From Phyto melanocephala (lineage: Eukaryota > Arthropoda > Insecta > Diptera > Rhinophoridae): 64,000 bases of DNA. The stretch spans positions 174,076,235 to 174,140,234 of the forward strand of contig OW799233.1 of assembly GCA_941918925.1 (NCBI GenBank). The letters are read 5' to 3'. Numbering within the stretch: position 1 is the stretch's first letter; each line of letters opens with the position of its first letter. Below are positions 21,489-31,305 of the stretch, piece by piece. A program made the translations under genes and the position numbers. The notes under the pieces are model-generated. The model saw only the letters and a program-made list of their open reading frames with translations. It searched no databases and was not told the DNA's origin.

Positions 21489-23140
21489 TCAGAAAGAGAA
21501 TTCACTGCTTACTGATAATAGTTCACAACTATACTTATCTACAATATGTCTGTACGTGTGCGCGCAATTTTCAGTGTCTGTTTTATAGTTCATTCTTATG
21601 TTCAAAGGAGTATTAATTATATGGAGCATCTCTATTGTAAATCTCTTTTTGTAATTGTTCTCTTGCTGGAGAATTGTTGTACCTTTTATATTGGGGGAAT
21701 GTCCACTAATTGCACAGTGGGCTGCAAGCGCTGTTTTATGCTCTGATATACCTTTTTTAGTTTTGTGATCTGATTTATGTGCAGCTAATCTCGTCCGCAA
21801 TTTTGACTTTGTCGTTCTGATATATATTTTATTACACACACTGGACCCGTCTCCGTTACACCGTATTCGATATATTACATTAGATTTGTCCAATATATCA
21901 ACTTTTGTCTTTGTGTTTGAAAACAGCATCTTTAACGTTTTGTCAGTTTTAAGTGCAACATTAACTTTGTCTCTGTCAAAAATATCCGAATGTGTTATTC
22001 GCTCAGAAAACCCAGGGACGTGGGTCATCGACTTAAAAATTCTTTCTGGTTTTTCCATAGGTATTTTTTTTCAGGTTTTTAATAGCCTTATTAACCAAGT
22101 TTGTCGCCAAAGTAAAAGAAAAGCTGTTTTTCTGCAATATTTCTTTGATTTTGATAATATTTGCCCTATGGTATATTTTATCGCTAATTTTTAATACTCT
22201 AGTTGTAAAGTTCTGTGCTGTGTTAATCTTGACGTGTTTCGGATGGTTTGAATAAAAATTTATGATGCGGCCTGAGGCTGTTGGTTTTTGATACCAGTCT
22301 ATTGTTATTGTGTTGTGTTTCCTTATTATAAGAGCGTCCAAATATGGTAGTTTTCCTTCGTGTTCCAACTCTTTGGTAAACTGTATACGTCTGTGGAAGC
22401 TGTTGAGAACTTCAAGTGTTTCTTCTACTTTGTCCTTTCTAATTATGCAGAATAAGTCATCTACGTATTTACTCATAAATCTCGGTTTTACAACCAAATT
22501 GTCAATTGCAACATCTAACAATTCCTCCATAACTATGTCGGCAATTAAGGCCATGACTGACTATCCTACAAAGTCGTGCGATTATGTCAAATAAAAATCT
22601 GATAGTTTTCTGTCCTACATAAAAAAAATCGCAACAAAATGTGTTATTGGATGCCACACTGTCATACTTGCTTAGAAAAAGCAACTCTGATCGCACAGAA
22701 ACTATTATTTTATGAAAATTTCCAAAAGATTATCAAATCGGACACACTTGTCAAAAAATCTGTCACACATGTGCACTTTGTGTCCACACTATCACACTTT
22801 CTGAACACACATACAATTTTTGACATATCGAACGACTAAATCTGATAGTCAGTCATGGCCTTTACTGGCGATGCTGGTGAGCCCATAGGCATTCCTTTCA
22901 ATTGTTGAAATATTTTTTCATTATATTTAAAATATTTGTTATCTTTTATGCAAAAATTTAGAATGTCAAAAAATAAACCTTTTGGTATTCTAGTAAAAGT
23001 TGAGATTAATTCCCACTTTTTATTTATTATATCCACGGCTAGGTTAACTGGGATGCTGGGAAACAAGGATACCACAACAAACGATATTAACACTTCATCG
23101 TCGGAAAGTTTAGTACTTGTTAATTTTCCCCGAAATTCTA
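21489..23140 (-). pseudogene. Penelope-like RT + GIY-YIG endonuclease, broken
   Basis: Read on the minus strand. The RT part begins DEVLISFVVVSLFPSIP: the conserved first catalytic Asp (SFDVVSLFPS) is Val here. It continues GMPMGSPASPV (22890s), is cut by the MITE at 22548-22861, resumes ALIADIVMEELL, and then shows the second catalytic box YVDDLF near 22465. Thumb-like sequence and DWYQKPTASGRIINF (22305-22260) follow. The C-terminal part (21489-22058) has YRIRC, C-N-K-I-YIRTTKSKLRTRLAAHK and IKGTTIL, fitting the GIY-YIG domain of these elements (YIGxTxxxLxxRxxxH) with the usual G of YIG replaced. The two main frames overlap by 26 bp in different frames, so a frameshift separates RT and endonuclease. 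The N-terminal third is missing. Not functional. Confidence 0.88.
22548..22861. mobile_element. PIF/Harbinger-type MITE inside the Penelope-like RT
   Basis: A 314-bp insertion with inverted ends AGGCCATGACTGACTATC (18 bp perfect, similarity continuing ~20 bp further as 'GTCGT-CGAT'). It is flanked by TTA on both sides (22545-22547 and 22862-22864), a 3-bp T-W-A duplication typical of PIF/Harbinger. Removing the element and one TTA restores the reading P-V-I-A-D-I-V-M-E-E across the RT, which confirms the boundaries. The interior is non-coding. Open frames at 22502-22696 and 22639-22839 are artefacts of the insertion. Confidence 0.9.
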
Positions 23141-23600
23141 AAGAGTTTTATTTAAATAGAAAAATTGACCTTGAGCCTAAAGAAAAATCAAAAATGTTTT
23201 GCAAATATTTTTAATATTTTTTTAAAAAGTGCTCCATATTTGGGGTATTTTCGATATATACACAGAGTTTCAACAAATTTCTTGTTGCGATCCAGCAAAT
23301 TTTGTTAAGTGATAGTTTAATATAGTATTTTAGCTTATATATTCCACAGCAAACTTTTGCAGAGGCTCCGCGTTTTTTTTTACTTATTTAAATTTTTGTG
23401 AAAGAACTCCAGTTGCTAAATACTTAATCTGATATAACAAACAACAAATCAACTCTTTTGTTTTTATTTTCCGTATTAAAGTTATTGTTATAAATGGGTT
23501 TGGTTTCTATCAGAGATGGTTGCGTGAATTAATTTTGACTCGCGCTCACTTACAAAAAATAATTTCTGTTTTATTTACACCGAATTCTAATTTTTGCATA

Positions 23601-24573
23601 CGTTCGTGCTTTTATTAAATTTAAAATTAACTCACGAGCTCGAAATGATCACGAAAACACTTAATGTTCGAACAAAACTAAAGCTTAAATACTAACATGC
23701 ATATTAAATGCTAAAAAAAAAATGTAAAAAATAAGCTAACCCACAAATGCGGCAATAACTTACGTTATTATAAATAAATTTCTTGATAAAATTATATGTA
23801 ACTATGTGCTGACATAGGGTTTCTTAAAATGCAACGGCTAAAAAGATTTGATCCTCTGCCCCGGTATGTTCCAGGAAATTCGAACAAAAAGTGCAACAGT
23901 TAAGATGTTACATATTTATTATCATTGTTTCTTTAAAAGGAACCGCTGTACAATGGTTCAACTATTTATTTTTTGGGGGTGTCATTTCATAAGTTTCAAC
24001 GTTTTCGACGTTCAAACTTAAAATTAAGAACGATTAATGGTTAAATAAGTTAACAGGTATTTGCAACACTACTCAATGCATACATAGATATATTAGGGTG
24101 ATAACTTTTTGAATTTTTTACAAATATCATACCTCCCATGGCAAAATCGAAAAATGTTAAGAACTTAATTTTTAGTGTTTCGCTATCACTAAAAAGTCTG
24201 CGCACCAAAGGCGATAACATTTTTAATACAACTTTAACAACTTATAAGTAATTTTATTTGTAATGCATGGTTTGAAATTTGGTTTTAGGACGACCGTTTC
24301 CACGAAAATAATTTTGAAGGGCTAAATAAGGCGTTGATAAAGTTTACGAGAGTCCACGTGCAATTCATTACGAGACATTGAGTACGAACATCATCTGCAT
24401 TGTAAAATCAACAACGCAGTTATAATATATGAGCCGAACGTGCAACTAAAGTATCTCAAGACATATATTCACTTTGTAAAACGTCGCGTATGCTGAACTT
24501 GAAGTTTATTTACTGTAAAAGCTGGTCAACAACTCTTATTATTATAATATGTATACATACTTGTCTACACATA
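23601..24573. other. intron, nothing recognised
   Basis: A/T-rich, no exon or element ends read. Confidence 0.4.
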
Positions 24574-25274
24574 CATATGGGCAATTCCATGTCATCGTAC
24601 GCGACACTTGTACTCCTATAAAGTGGAGTAATTTTTGCAAAAGTAAAAGTAACTGAAACAAAATTAGATCTTTATGTTCCATTCAAAGGGCACTTTATTT
24701 AAAAGAAAAACTAATTATATTCGAATCATTGTTGTCTAAAATATGCAGAACAATAAGAATATATCGTACGTGACATAAAATATAAGTGATTTTGAGGTAT
24801 ATGTGGAAATATGAAAAAATCTGCGAATCTTGAGAGGTATTTTTTCTTACCCTAAACCACACGTTTTTCATTTGAAATCCGTCATACGTAATTGAAAACA
24901 ATCTTTAAATGATTTTAAAATAAATATAATTTAATATCGTACGTGACAGATTGATCTCTTATAATATTCTTAGGTATGTTAAGAAAAAAAGTTAAATTCT
25001 AAATTAAGTGCTTAGTTTTAACTGTCACCTTAGCCTACTACAAACTAGTTAAGTTTTAACTTTTTCCCTTAATGAATATGCAGTTTGAGAGACATTTATA
25101 AAGTGCTTGCCATAATACGAAAACGTATGAAGCTTTTTTTATCTTTGGAATGGGCTGGACATTTAACCAAGAGATAATCAGATTAAACTCTTATTATTGC
25201 TCTTAAAATAATTTAATAAGCTCTTAATACCTGCGCATTGTAAAATTTGAGTGTTTCATGGAATTGCCCATATG
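24574..25274. mobile_element. TA-flanked non-autonomous transposon (CATATGGGC ends), copy 1
   Basis: The ends are perfect 18-bp inverted repeats CATATGGGCAATTCCATG, flanked by TA on each side (24572-24573, 25275-25276). The interior has repeated CGTACGTGACA words (24592, 24767, 24938). A related inverted copy is at 27397-28649. There is no transposase frame. TA target and length fit a Tc1/mariner-type MITE; that class call is inference. Confidence 0.8.
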
Positions 25275-26110
25275 TAGTTCATACATATATTTATTATATT
25301 AAATAAAAAACAGACATTTGAAAAAACAAAACAAAAATAAACGAATTATTAAATGCATTTTAGAAATCATTTCTGGTGCGTTAAGTTTTCTTTCCAAATT
25401 GAACTAACAAAATAGATTTTATTATCAAAATAACATTGGCCGTATGATAAACTCTTAGAAGGAGAAAGTTATTACTCTAATTTACATACATATTTAAGAA
25501 ATACTTTTCTTGTCATTTTCAGTTTTTCTACAAATAATTAACTGCGAACTTGTTATACATACACATACACACGCACATACATATTTTCTTGCAAACTCTA
25601 GTACATAATTGTGCGCAATATTGAGTTTGTTGTCTAAGTCTATTGTTTTTTGCACTTTAAACTGCGAACCTTTTAAAGACAAGGTATGGTTGTGTTTGTA
25701 GCAAATTAAAAAAAAACAGAAAACTTTTTTAAATACGCATTTTGAAGTTTGTTGTCCAAGTCTTTTGTTTATATTTTTTCATTACACTACTTCTTGCTTA
25801 TTACCGTTGTCGTCAACTTATTTTGTACGCTAGTTTTTTTTTGTGAAAATAAGGAAAACAACATAATATACAACCCAAAGTTTTTATACTAAATAAAAAC
25901 ATATAAATTTCACTTATGCATATTTTCGTTATAACACTTTGCTTGCTGTTGGTGTTGCTTTATTTAATTTCCCCGTTTTAGTTTTTTCGGTTTAATGATC
26001 AAAAACCAGTTTATTGACTCACTCAATGTAATTATGTTTTTCTGTAGTTAAGAAAATGTTGTATAATGTTATTGCAAAGCTGGGTTTCCCAACGTTTTTT
26101 TTTTAACAAT
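25275..26110. other. intron, (CA)n-like tract only
   Basis: Short CA/CATA-rich tract at 25556-25585; otherwise A/T-rich with nothing recognised. Confidence 0.4.
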
Positions 26111-26280
26111 TATTTAAAAATAATATATTTATATTTTATTCGAACTTTTTCTGTATATTAAATTTTAATGTGAACTATTTTCTATTCTGGCTTAAGTTCA
26201 TTTGTTTCTTTATTTAATTTTATAATTCAAATTAAATTAAATTGTAACCATTTTAGGAATATTCTTTCTAAAAATTATTT

Positions 26281-26348
26281 CCGATATTAGCCGAGTGGAA
26301 TGCATTTTCAAAATCAGCTACGATTTCATCATCAGCACTCTTTATCGG
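26281..26348 (-). ncRNA. Hammerhead ribozyme motif, left arm of palindrome 2
   Basis: Minus-strand core CTGATGA at 26335-26329. Stem II is GAAATC/GATTTT with one G-U pair; the GAAA-ATGCATTC run and stem I GAGTG/CACTC are intact. The outer stem I is CCGATA/TATCGG. Predicted cleavage lies between plus-strand positions 26297 and 26298. Confidence 0.75.
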
Positions 26349-26682
26349 TATACTACTATGTAACTTAAAATTCCTATTTATGTTACAATTGAATTGACAT
26401 TCAAGAATTCATTGTTCAGTGTCTATCACCTAGATGGACTTATATAAATGAAAATGTAAATACAACCTTGTTTTCAATAATTCCAGCCGAAGGATGGATA
26501 TTGAAAGCATAACGAAAATGTATTACGAATATAGAAGAATATGAACATGTTGAATTATGAATTGTCATTTGATAGGTGAAATTAAATATTCAACAAAATA
26601 TGAACATTAATACTAAGATTCGCTAATTCAAATTTCATTGAATTGTAACATAAATAGGAATTTTAAGTTACATAGTAGTATA

Positions 26683-26750
26683 CCGATATAGAGTGCTGAT
26701 GATGAAATCATAGCTGATTTCGAAAATGCATTCCACTCGGCTAATATCGG
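26683..26750 (+). ncRNA. Hammerhead ribozyme motif, right arm of palindrome 2
   Basis: Type I layout. Outer stem I: CCGATAT (26683-26689) with ATATCGG (26744-26750). Inner stem I: GAGTG (26691-26695) with CACTC (26734-26738). Core CTGATGA is at 26696-26702, plus one extra U before stem II. Stem II: GAAATC (26704-26709) with GATTTC (26716-26721), 6-nt loop. GAA at 26722-26724. Stem III is the loopless palindrome AATGCATT (26725-26732). H17 is C at 26733; cleavage is predicted after it. An extra residue between A9 and stem II occurs in at least one natural viroid hammerhead. All pairings were found by hand. Confidence 0.82.
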
Positions 26751-27396
26751 AAACAATTTTTAGAAAGAATATTCCTAAAATGGTTACAATTTAATTTAAT
26801 TTGAATTATAAAATTAAATAAAGAAACAAATGAACTTAAGCCAGAATAGAAAATGGTTCACATTAAAATTTAATATATTTAAAAATAAATGATTTGATGA
26901 AGATTTTTTACAAAGCAAGACTTTACTAAACATTGTTTAAAATAAAAAAATTAAGAAAGAATTGTTTCTATGGTCAGAGAATACATGGCAAATTTTCTAA
27001 AATAGAAATACCGAAAATTTCCTATGAAGAAAACTGTACAGAATTATTTAAATTAATTAAAAAACAAATCCCTCAAAAAACTTTCTTTTAACTGCAGCCA
27101 TGCGGAAAAGTTTTTTAAAACATATTGCTTGGAAAAATTCATTTAAATTGATAGCTAAGATCTGGACTGCATGCAAATTTACAGCAGTTTATTATTTCAA
27201 GATATCATCTAGGAAATAAATTTATCACTATAGAAGGAGGGTCAAAAGTCACTATGGTTTAAAACCCATTAATTAAATTACTTTATTGTTTGAAAGGGGT
27301 GATCCAACCACAGTGAACGATGTTAATTGTCAGTCATACTTTAACGTCTAGTCTTTTGCCCAACCTAATTTCACATTTTCTTGTTTCAATATTTGG

Positions 27397-28649
27397 CATA
27401 TGGAAATTTCCATGAACATGTCAACCACGACTGTAAAAATAAAAACTCTTGAAAGTTTTTCAATATAAATCTTTTTGTATATAAAAGCGAAACTCTGTAA
27501 AACCGATCGGACTTAAACTTTGGAAAATTGTTGTACACTTTCCAGGGAGTGTATATGGGTGGTAAGAAGTGTGCGGGCCCACGCCCATAAGAAAAAAGTT
27601 ATAATTTTTAGCTACTTGCTACTTTGCACTCATATTGAGCAGTCATGACTATACAGTTTCGTGATTAGAAAAGTGGGCGGTGCCACGCCCATTAAAAAAA
27701 GCTATAATTTTAAGGTTTTTTCACTTGATATTCAATAAAAATTCAAAATGCATTTTTATTCATAAAGGGCGTAGTAACGCGCGACAAGCTTTTCTAGTTT
27801 ATTGATGAAAAACCACTCAAATTTTATTATGCGCTGGTATTGAGAGCTTATTAAATTATTTTAAGAGCAACAATAAGAGTTAAATCTGATTGTCTCTTTA
27901 CCCTTTTTTAAAGAATTGCAATCAACTATTTTTTTTAGCGACTAAATTGTAAAAATAAATTGTAATTGTAAATATGCTTTCAAATTAATGTGACAACTAC
28001 AATTAACAAAATCCATAAGAAAAAAGGAAATATAGAGTCCAATTAGGGTTACTTTTTTTTGGTTTCCCTTGTATGTTATTTTAATGTCACGTACGTAGTG
28101 CAAAAATATTATTTGTCTCCGTCATTCGTTTTTGAACAGTCGCAAGAGCACCTAATTTAGAATTTAACTTTTTTCTTAACACAATATAAATTTTATTACC
28201 TTAGAATACTATTAGAGAAAAATCTGTCACGTACGTTATGTCACGAATGATATTAAATCGATATGTCACAAACGATATTAAATTGAATTTATTATAAAAT
28301 CATTTAAATATTGCTTTCAATTAAGTATGATGGATTTTAAAAGAAAAATATTTAGTCAAGTGTAAGAAATTAAAAAAAGAAAAAATACCTCTAAAGATTC
28401 GCAGATTTTTTCATATTTCCATATATACCTGAAAATCACTTTTGTTTTATGTCACGTACGATATACTCTTATTGTTTTTGGACATTTTAGACAACAATGA
28501 TTCAAATATAATTATTTTTTTTTATTAAATTATCCTCTGAATGGAACATTTAGATTTAATTTTGTTTCAGTTACTCTTACTTTTGCAAAAATAACTCCAC
28601 TTTATACGAGTACAAATGTCACGTACAACGATATGGAAATGACCATATG
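27397..28649. mobile_element. TA-type transposon (CATATGG ends), copy 2, with nested Helitron
   Basis: An inverted relative of the element at 24574-25274: CATATGGAAATTTCCATGAAC on the left, ATGGAAATGACCATATG on the right, and shared internal sequence (GAGCTTATTAAATTATTTTA at 27846; ATTCGCAGATTTTTTCATA at 28398; repeated TCACGTACG words). Helitron H4 interrupts it at 27470-27797. Confidence 0.78.
27470..27797 (+). mobile_element. Short Helitron H4
   Basis: 5' TCTTTTTGTATATAAAAGCG, 3' GACAAGCTTTTCTAG followed by T. It retains only two of the GTGGGCGG..CCACGCCC subrepeats. The termini are more diverged than in H1-H3. It is the innermost layer of a three-level nest. Confidence 0.8.
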
Positions 28650-28800
28650 GAACTATAAAGTGGTACACAAGTAAGCGGCGCCTGAAGATTGTTAAAGCGT
28701 TTTACGAAAACGTTTGTCAAAAACTAGGCAAGTTCTGTTTCTTGAAAGTATGAACGTAATAGTGAAAAGGGTCTGTGAGTAAAAATTTTAAAGCCAAGAC

Positions 28801-29426
28801 CTGAAGATGTAACTCCCTAGTAACGAGAATTGTGTTAATAGAGAAAAAAAATTATATTTTAAATTAAAATTAATAAATAATTTTTAATAAAAACCTTATT
28901 TTTTTTTATAAATTTTAACTAGTGGAAAACTTAGCTAAGTGACAAGTTAGGAAGCCTGTTTATAAATACTATACCGTACGGCAAGAAATACAAAATTTGT
29001 TATGCTGCGTATTTCGTCTACCGAAACCTAATTCTGTTAGATTTTAGAAAAATCTCTTTTGAGTATCAGAACGATTTGTGGGACCATTAGTATTAAATTT
29101 AAAAAAAATATTTGTATTTCCATAACAATTTTTTTAAAGGAAATTTTGTGAGCTCCAAGTTGAGAATGGCTGCTGTTAGCTAAACTAAACCTTCCAGTTT
29201 AAGTAAAATAAAGTATTTTACTTTAACTGCAACATTATTGTTGCAAATGTATCTAGTTTTGCTATGCATATGCAACATTGAGGTGTTAACTATTTTCTGC
29301 CTAAATACTTTCATACAAATTCTTTCTTTAAATATATTCTTTACAAAGTCCATTACATTATTAATAGTGGGTTTTTGTTAAGTAAATGTGTTACCATTGT
29401 TATCTTACATTATTGTATCCACTCAC
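28801..29426. other. intron adjacent to ZP exon
   Basis: A/T-rich sequence immediately downstream (minus strand) of the ZP exon donor; nothing else recognised. Confidence 0.45.
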
Positions 29427-29666
29427 GTTGCTGACCAGTACACCACAATAGTCAGGCGATCCCTGTTTGGCCAAAAGATTGAGACTAAAACCCACCGAGT
29501 CAGAGCCATCACCCATGGTCATGCAGGCGGGCGTACGATGATCACGGGCATGCACCGCCCCCGTATAAGGGCCATCTAATTTGACTTTTATATTCATGGT
29601 GCCCGCTTTGCAGGTGGCCGAGACATGCGGTGCAAATTCTGGTGCAGAGGATTCCTGGGCATAAAT
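29427..29666 (-). CDS. ZP-domain protein, internal exon (upstream)
   Basis: A 240-bp exon (80 codons, phase 0 at both ends), acceptor TTTTTCTTTTTAG and donor AGCAAC/GTGAGTGG. It starts IYAQESSAPEFAPHVSATCK, continues AGTMNIKVKLDGPYTGAVHA, and ends AKQGSPDYCGVLVSN. The order V-x-A-x-C-x-x-G-x-M-x-I, then G-x-V-H-A-R-D, then C near residue 48, then L-x-L-L-A, then D-Y-C-G-V is that of the N-terminal ZP subdomain of arthropod cuticle-shaping ZP proteins. Three cysteines lie here and a fourth in the exon at 8771-8877. GC content is clearly above the surrounding intron. The flanking 5' exons (signal peptide) are not recognised in the window. Product secreted or apical matrix by family knowledge; exact ortholog left open. 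Confidence 0.92.
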
Positions 29667-30389
29667 CTAAAAAGAAAAATAAAACAGAAAACAAGAATTA
29701 ATAATAAATCATGTTAATTAAACGAAACGGAAAAGATAAAAAAATCTAAAAAAATTCTACAAATCATTTTGACCTAATAAATCAAAATTATTAACTGCAG
29801 CCCCAAAAAAGCATTTCGCTTGTATTTTTGGTATTTCAGTGTGTTCTTCGAAGTTGGATAGTGGGTAATTGGAATATGAGAATCATGTAACTGATTTGAA
29901 TGATGTTGCTGTCAGAAATATGAAAAAGATAATGATGATTATGTTGGCTGGTTTTTGTTTGTTGTTCTTGTTGTGAGAGAAGAAGCTGCAAGTAATGTTT
30001 TTTAAGATGATTTTCTGTTCTTGTGTTTCTCATTAAACATCCAACTACTTAAAGTGTATTGGGTAAGGAAAAATTAATTAAATGGTTTTTTTAAATTTAT
30101 ATTTTGTTCTTGTATACTAAAGCAAATTAGCCAGCTGTAAGTAATTTATTTTTTTATGGCTGATTTAAGCAGTTACTTTAGCTTTAATTTAAAATACGAA
30201 ATGTATCACTTTTGTAGTTTTGAAGAAAATACTGATCAAATAAATTACACAGAAAAACAAAAAAACACTTTTTTTTGTTGCATAAAGTTTTTCTACTGTT
30301 GTTTAATAATTTGGGTGCGCTGATTTAAAATCTACCCTCAGATTTTTTTTAGCAGCTCTAGTTAGTGAGATACAGGTACCGTCTTATTA
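29667..30389. other. upstream intron, nothing recognised
   Basis: A/T-rich; no further ZP exon recognised. The open frame at 29836-30033 is low complexity. Confidence 0.4.
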
Positions 30390-31036
30390 TCTATATATAT
30401 AAAATTCACGTGTCACAGTGTTTGTCACTAAACTCCTCCGAAACGGCTGAACCGATTTCAATTAAATTTTGCATACACATTCTATAGATCTGAGAATAGG
30501 TTTACAACTATTTTTTATATTCCTTAATGAAGTGGGCGTGGCACATCCCATACAAAGTGAATTTTTAACATCATATATCTTGATTACTATGAAAGGGAGA
30601 GCTTCGAAAATTCGTGCGACATCATTTGTTGTTACTATTTGTAGCCGAACCGAAAATGGGCAGGATCACATAAGTGGGCGTGGTAGCTGCGATACAAAGT
30701 GAATTTTTAATATCATATATCTTGAGAACTATGACAGGGAGAGCTTTTTAAATTTATATGAGGCCTTCAATTATTAATGTGAGTAGCCATGCCGAAAATG
30801 GGCGGGATCGGATAAGTGGGCGTGGTAGCTCCCATACAAAGTGAATTTTTTACATCATATATCTTGAGTACTATCACGGGGAGAGCTTTTTTTAATTTGT
30901 GCGGTACCACCCGTGCAGCAGAAAGTGAGTTAAGAAGACGGCCATTATTATTTGTGCATCGATCGTAGAAGTGACGTAAATATTTACAAATATATATCAG
31001 TGTAATTTTACCATTTCAGTGTAGATCTCAAGTAAA
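30390..31036 (+). mobile_element. Helitron 5' portion, second family, with ~142-bp subrepeats
   Basis: Starts TCTATATATATAAAATTCAC followed by 'CGAAACGGCTGAACCGATTT', a Helitron-type 5' end distinct from H1-H4. It contains three ~142-bp subrepeats (AGTGGGCGTGG, then CCCATACAAAGTGAATTTTT, then ATATCTTGA), at about 30530, 30673 and 30815. No CTRR 3' end was found before a second Helitron 5' end at 31037. The plus-strand open frame at 30469-30702 is a subrepeat artefact. Confidence 0.7.
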
Positions 31037-31305
31037 TCTATATATATAAAAGTCAAACTCTGTCTGTGTGTTAGCTATAGACTTCGAAACTGTAAAACCG
31101 ATCGGACTCAAACTTTGGCAAGTTGTTGTACACATTCAGGGTGTTTATGGGTGGTAAAAAGTGGGCGAAGCCACCCCCATAAAAATTAGCTGTCATTTTT
31201 AGCTACTAGCACTTGACCGATTTTTGTGAAACCTTGCACAGATTTTGAGTTATCATGACTTTATATTTTCTTGATTAGAAAAGTGGGCAGTGCCACGCCC
31301 ATTAA
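31037..31305 (+). mobile_element. Helitron H5 5' end joined to coding sequence
   Basis: Starts TCTATATATATAAAAGTCAA and carries two of the GTGGGCG..CCACGCCC subrepeats. After the last one (CCACGCCCATTAAAATG) the sequence changes directly into the open frame at 31290-32030. No standard 3' end follows. A CTAG at 32172-32175, after GCGGCACGCCAGCCAAAGCG, is only a weak candidate. Confidence 0.7.

Larger units (their letters stand above)
21189..23191 (-). mobile_element. Penelope-like retroelement, 5'-truncated, with inverted terminal piece
   Basis: A ~2-kb insertion flanked by a 19-bp direct repeat (AAATGTTTTGCAAATATTT at 21170-21188 and 23192-23210). On the minus strand it encodes RT and GIY-YIG segments (separate entry). 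A 52-bp inverted repeat with one mismatch (21230-21281 against 23139-23190) places a reversed bit of the 3' end at the truncated 5' end, a structure known for Penelope-like elements. A Harbinger-type MITE (22548-22861) splits the RT region. The minus-strand 3' part carries a hammerhead-like core. Confidence 0.88.
20940..23600 (+). repeat. Unclassified repeat U, copy 1, split by the Penelope-like element
   Basis: The parts 20940-21188 and 23192-23600 match a second copy at 45885-46620. Shared landmarks are TAAATTCTRCATCACTA, then GTCAAAGTCARNAAATTATTT, then an exon-like ATGGAACCATCAACTTCAG/GTAT (21114-21136), then AGAGATGRNTGCGTRA near 23510 preceded by a T-rich tract. The ATG plus splice donor and the later acceptor-like site suggest the 5' end of a spliced transposon gene. 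No longer frame is readable and the class is unknown. Confidence 0.6.
26124..26875. mobile_element. Large inverted-repeat element with two hammerhead motifs (palindrome 2)
   Basis: Inverted arms of 237 bp (26154-26390 and 26641-26877, few mismatches, no indels) around a 250-bp spacer. A 13-bp direct repeat TATTTAAAAATAA (26111-26123, 26876-26888) may be the target duplication. A copy at 61480-61785 contains the spacer plus one arm in the same orientation. The unit is therefore a body followed by this arm on the plus strand, and the left arm is an extra inverted piece, as in Penelope-like insertions. No coding sequence was identified. Confidence 0.82.
27238..28800 (+). mobile_element. mariner-like 5' fragment split by nested insertions
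   Basis: Starts AGGGTCAAAAGTCACTATGG, like the terminal repeat of the mariner at the window's right end (GGGTGGGCCAAAAGTCACC). The leader (27330-27396) matches that of the copy at 55553. Coding resumes at 28655 as WYTSKRRLKIVKAFYEN, the N-terminal helix-turn-helix start of a mariner transposase. The gap is a TA-type element (27397-28649), itself carrying a Helitron. Everything after about 28790 is missing. Confidence 0.72.

Noticed and set aside
22310..22594. 94-residue plus-strand open frame
   Set aside because: Shadow of the minus-strand Penelope-like RT.
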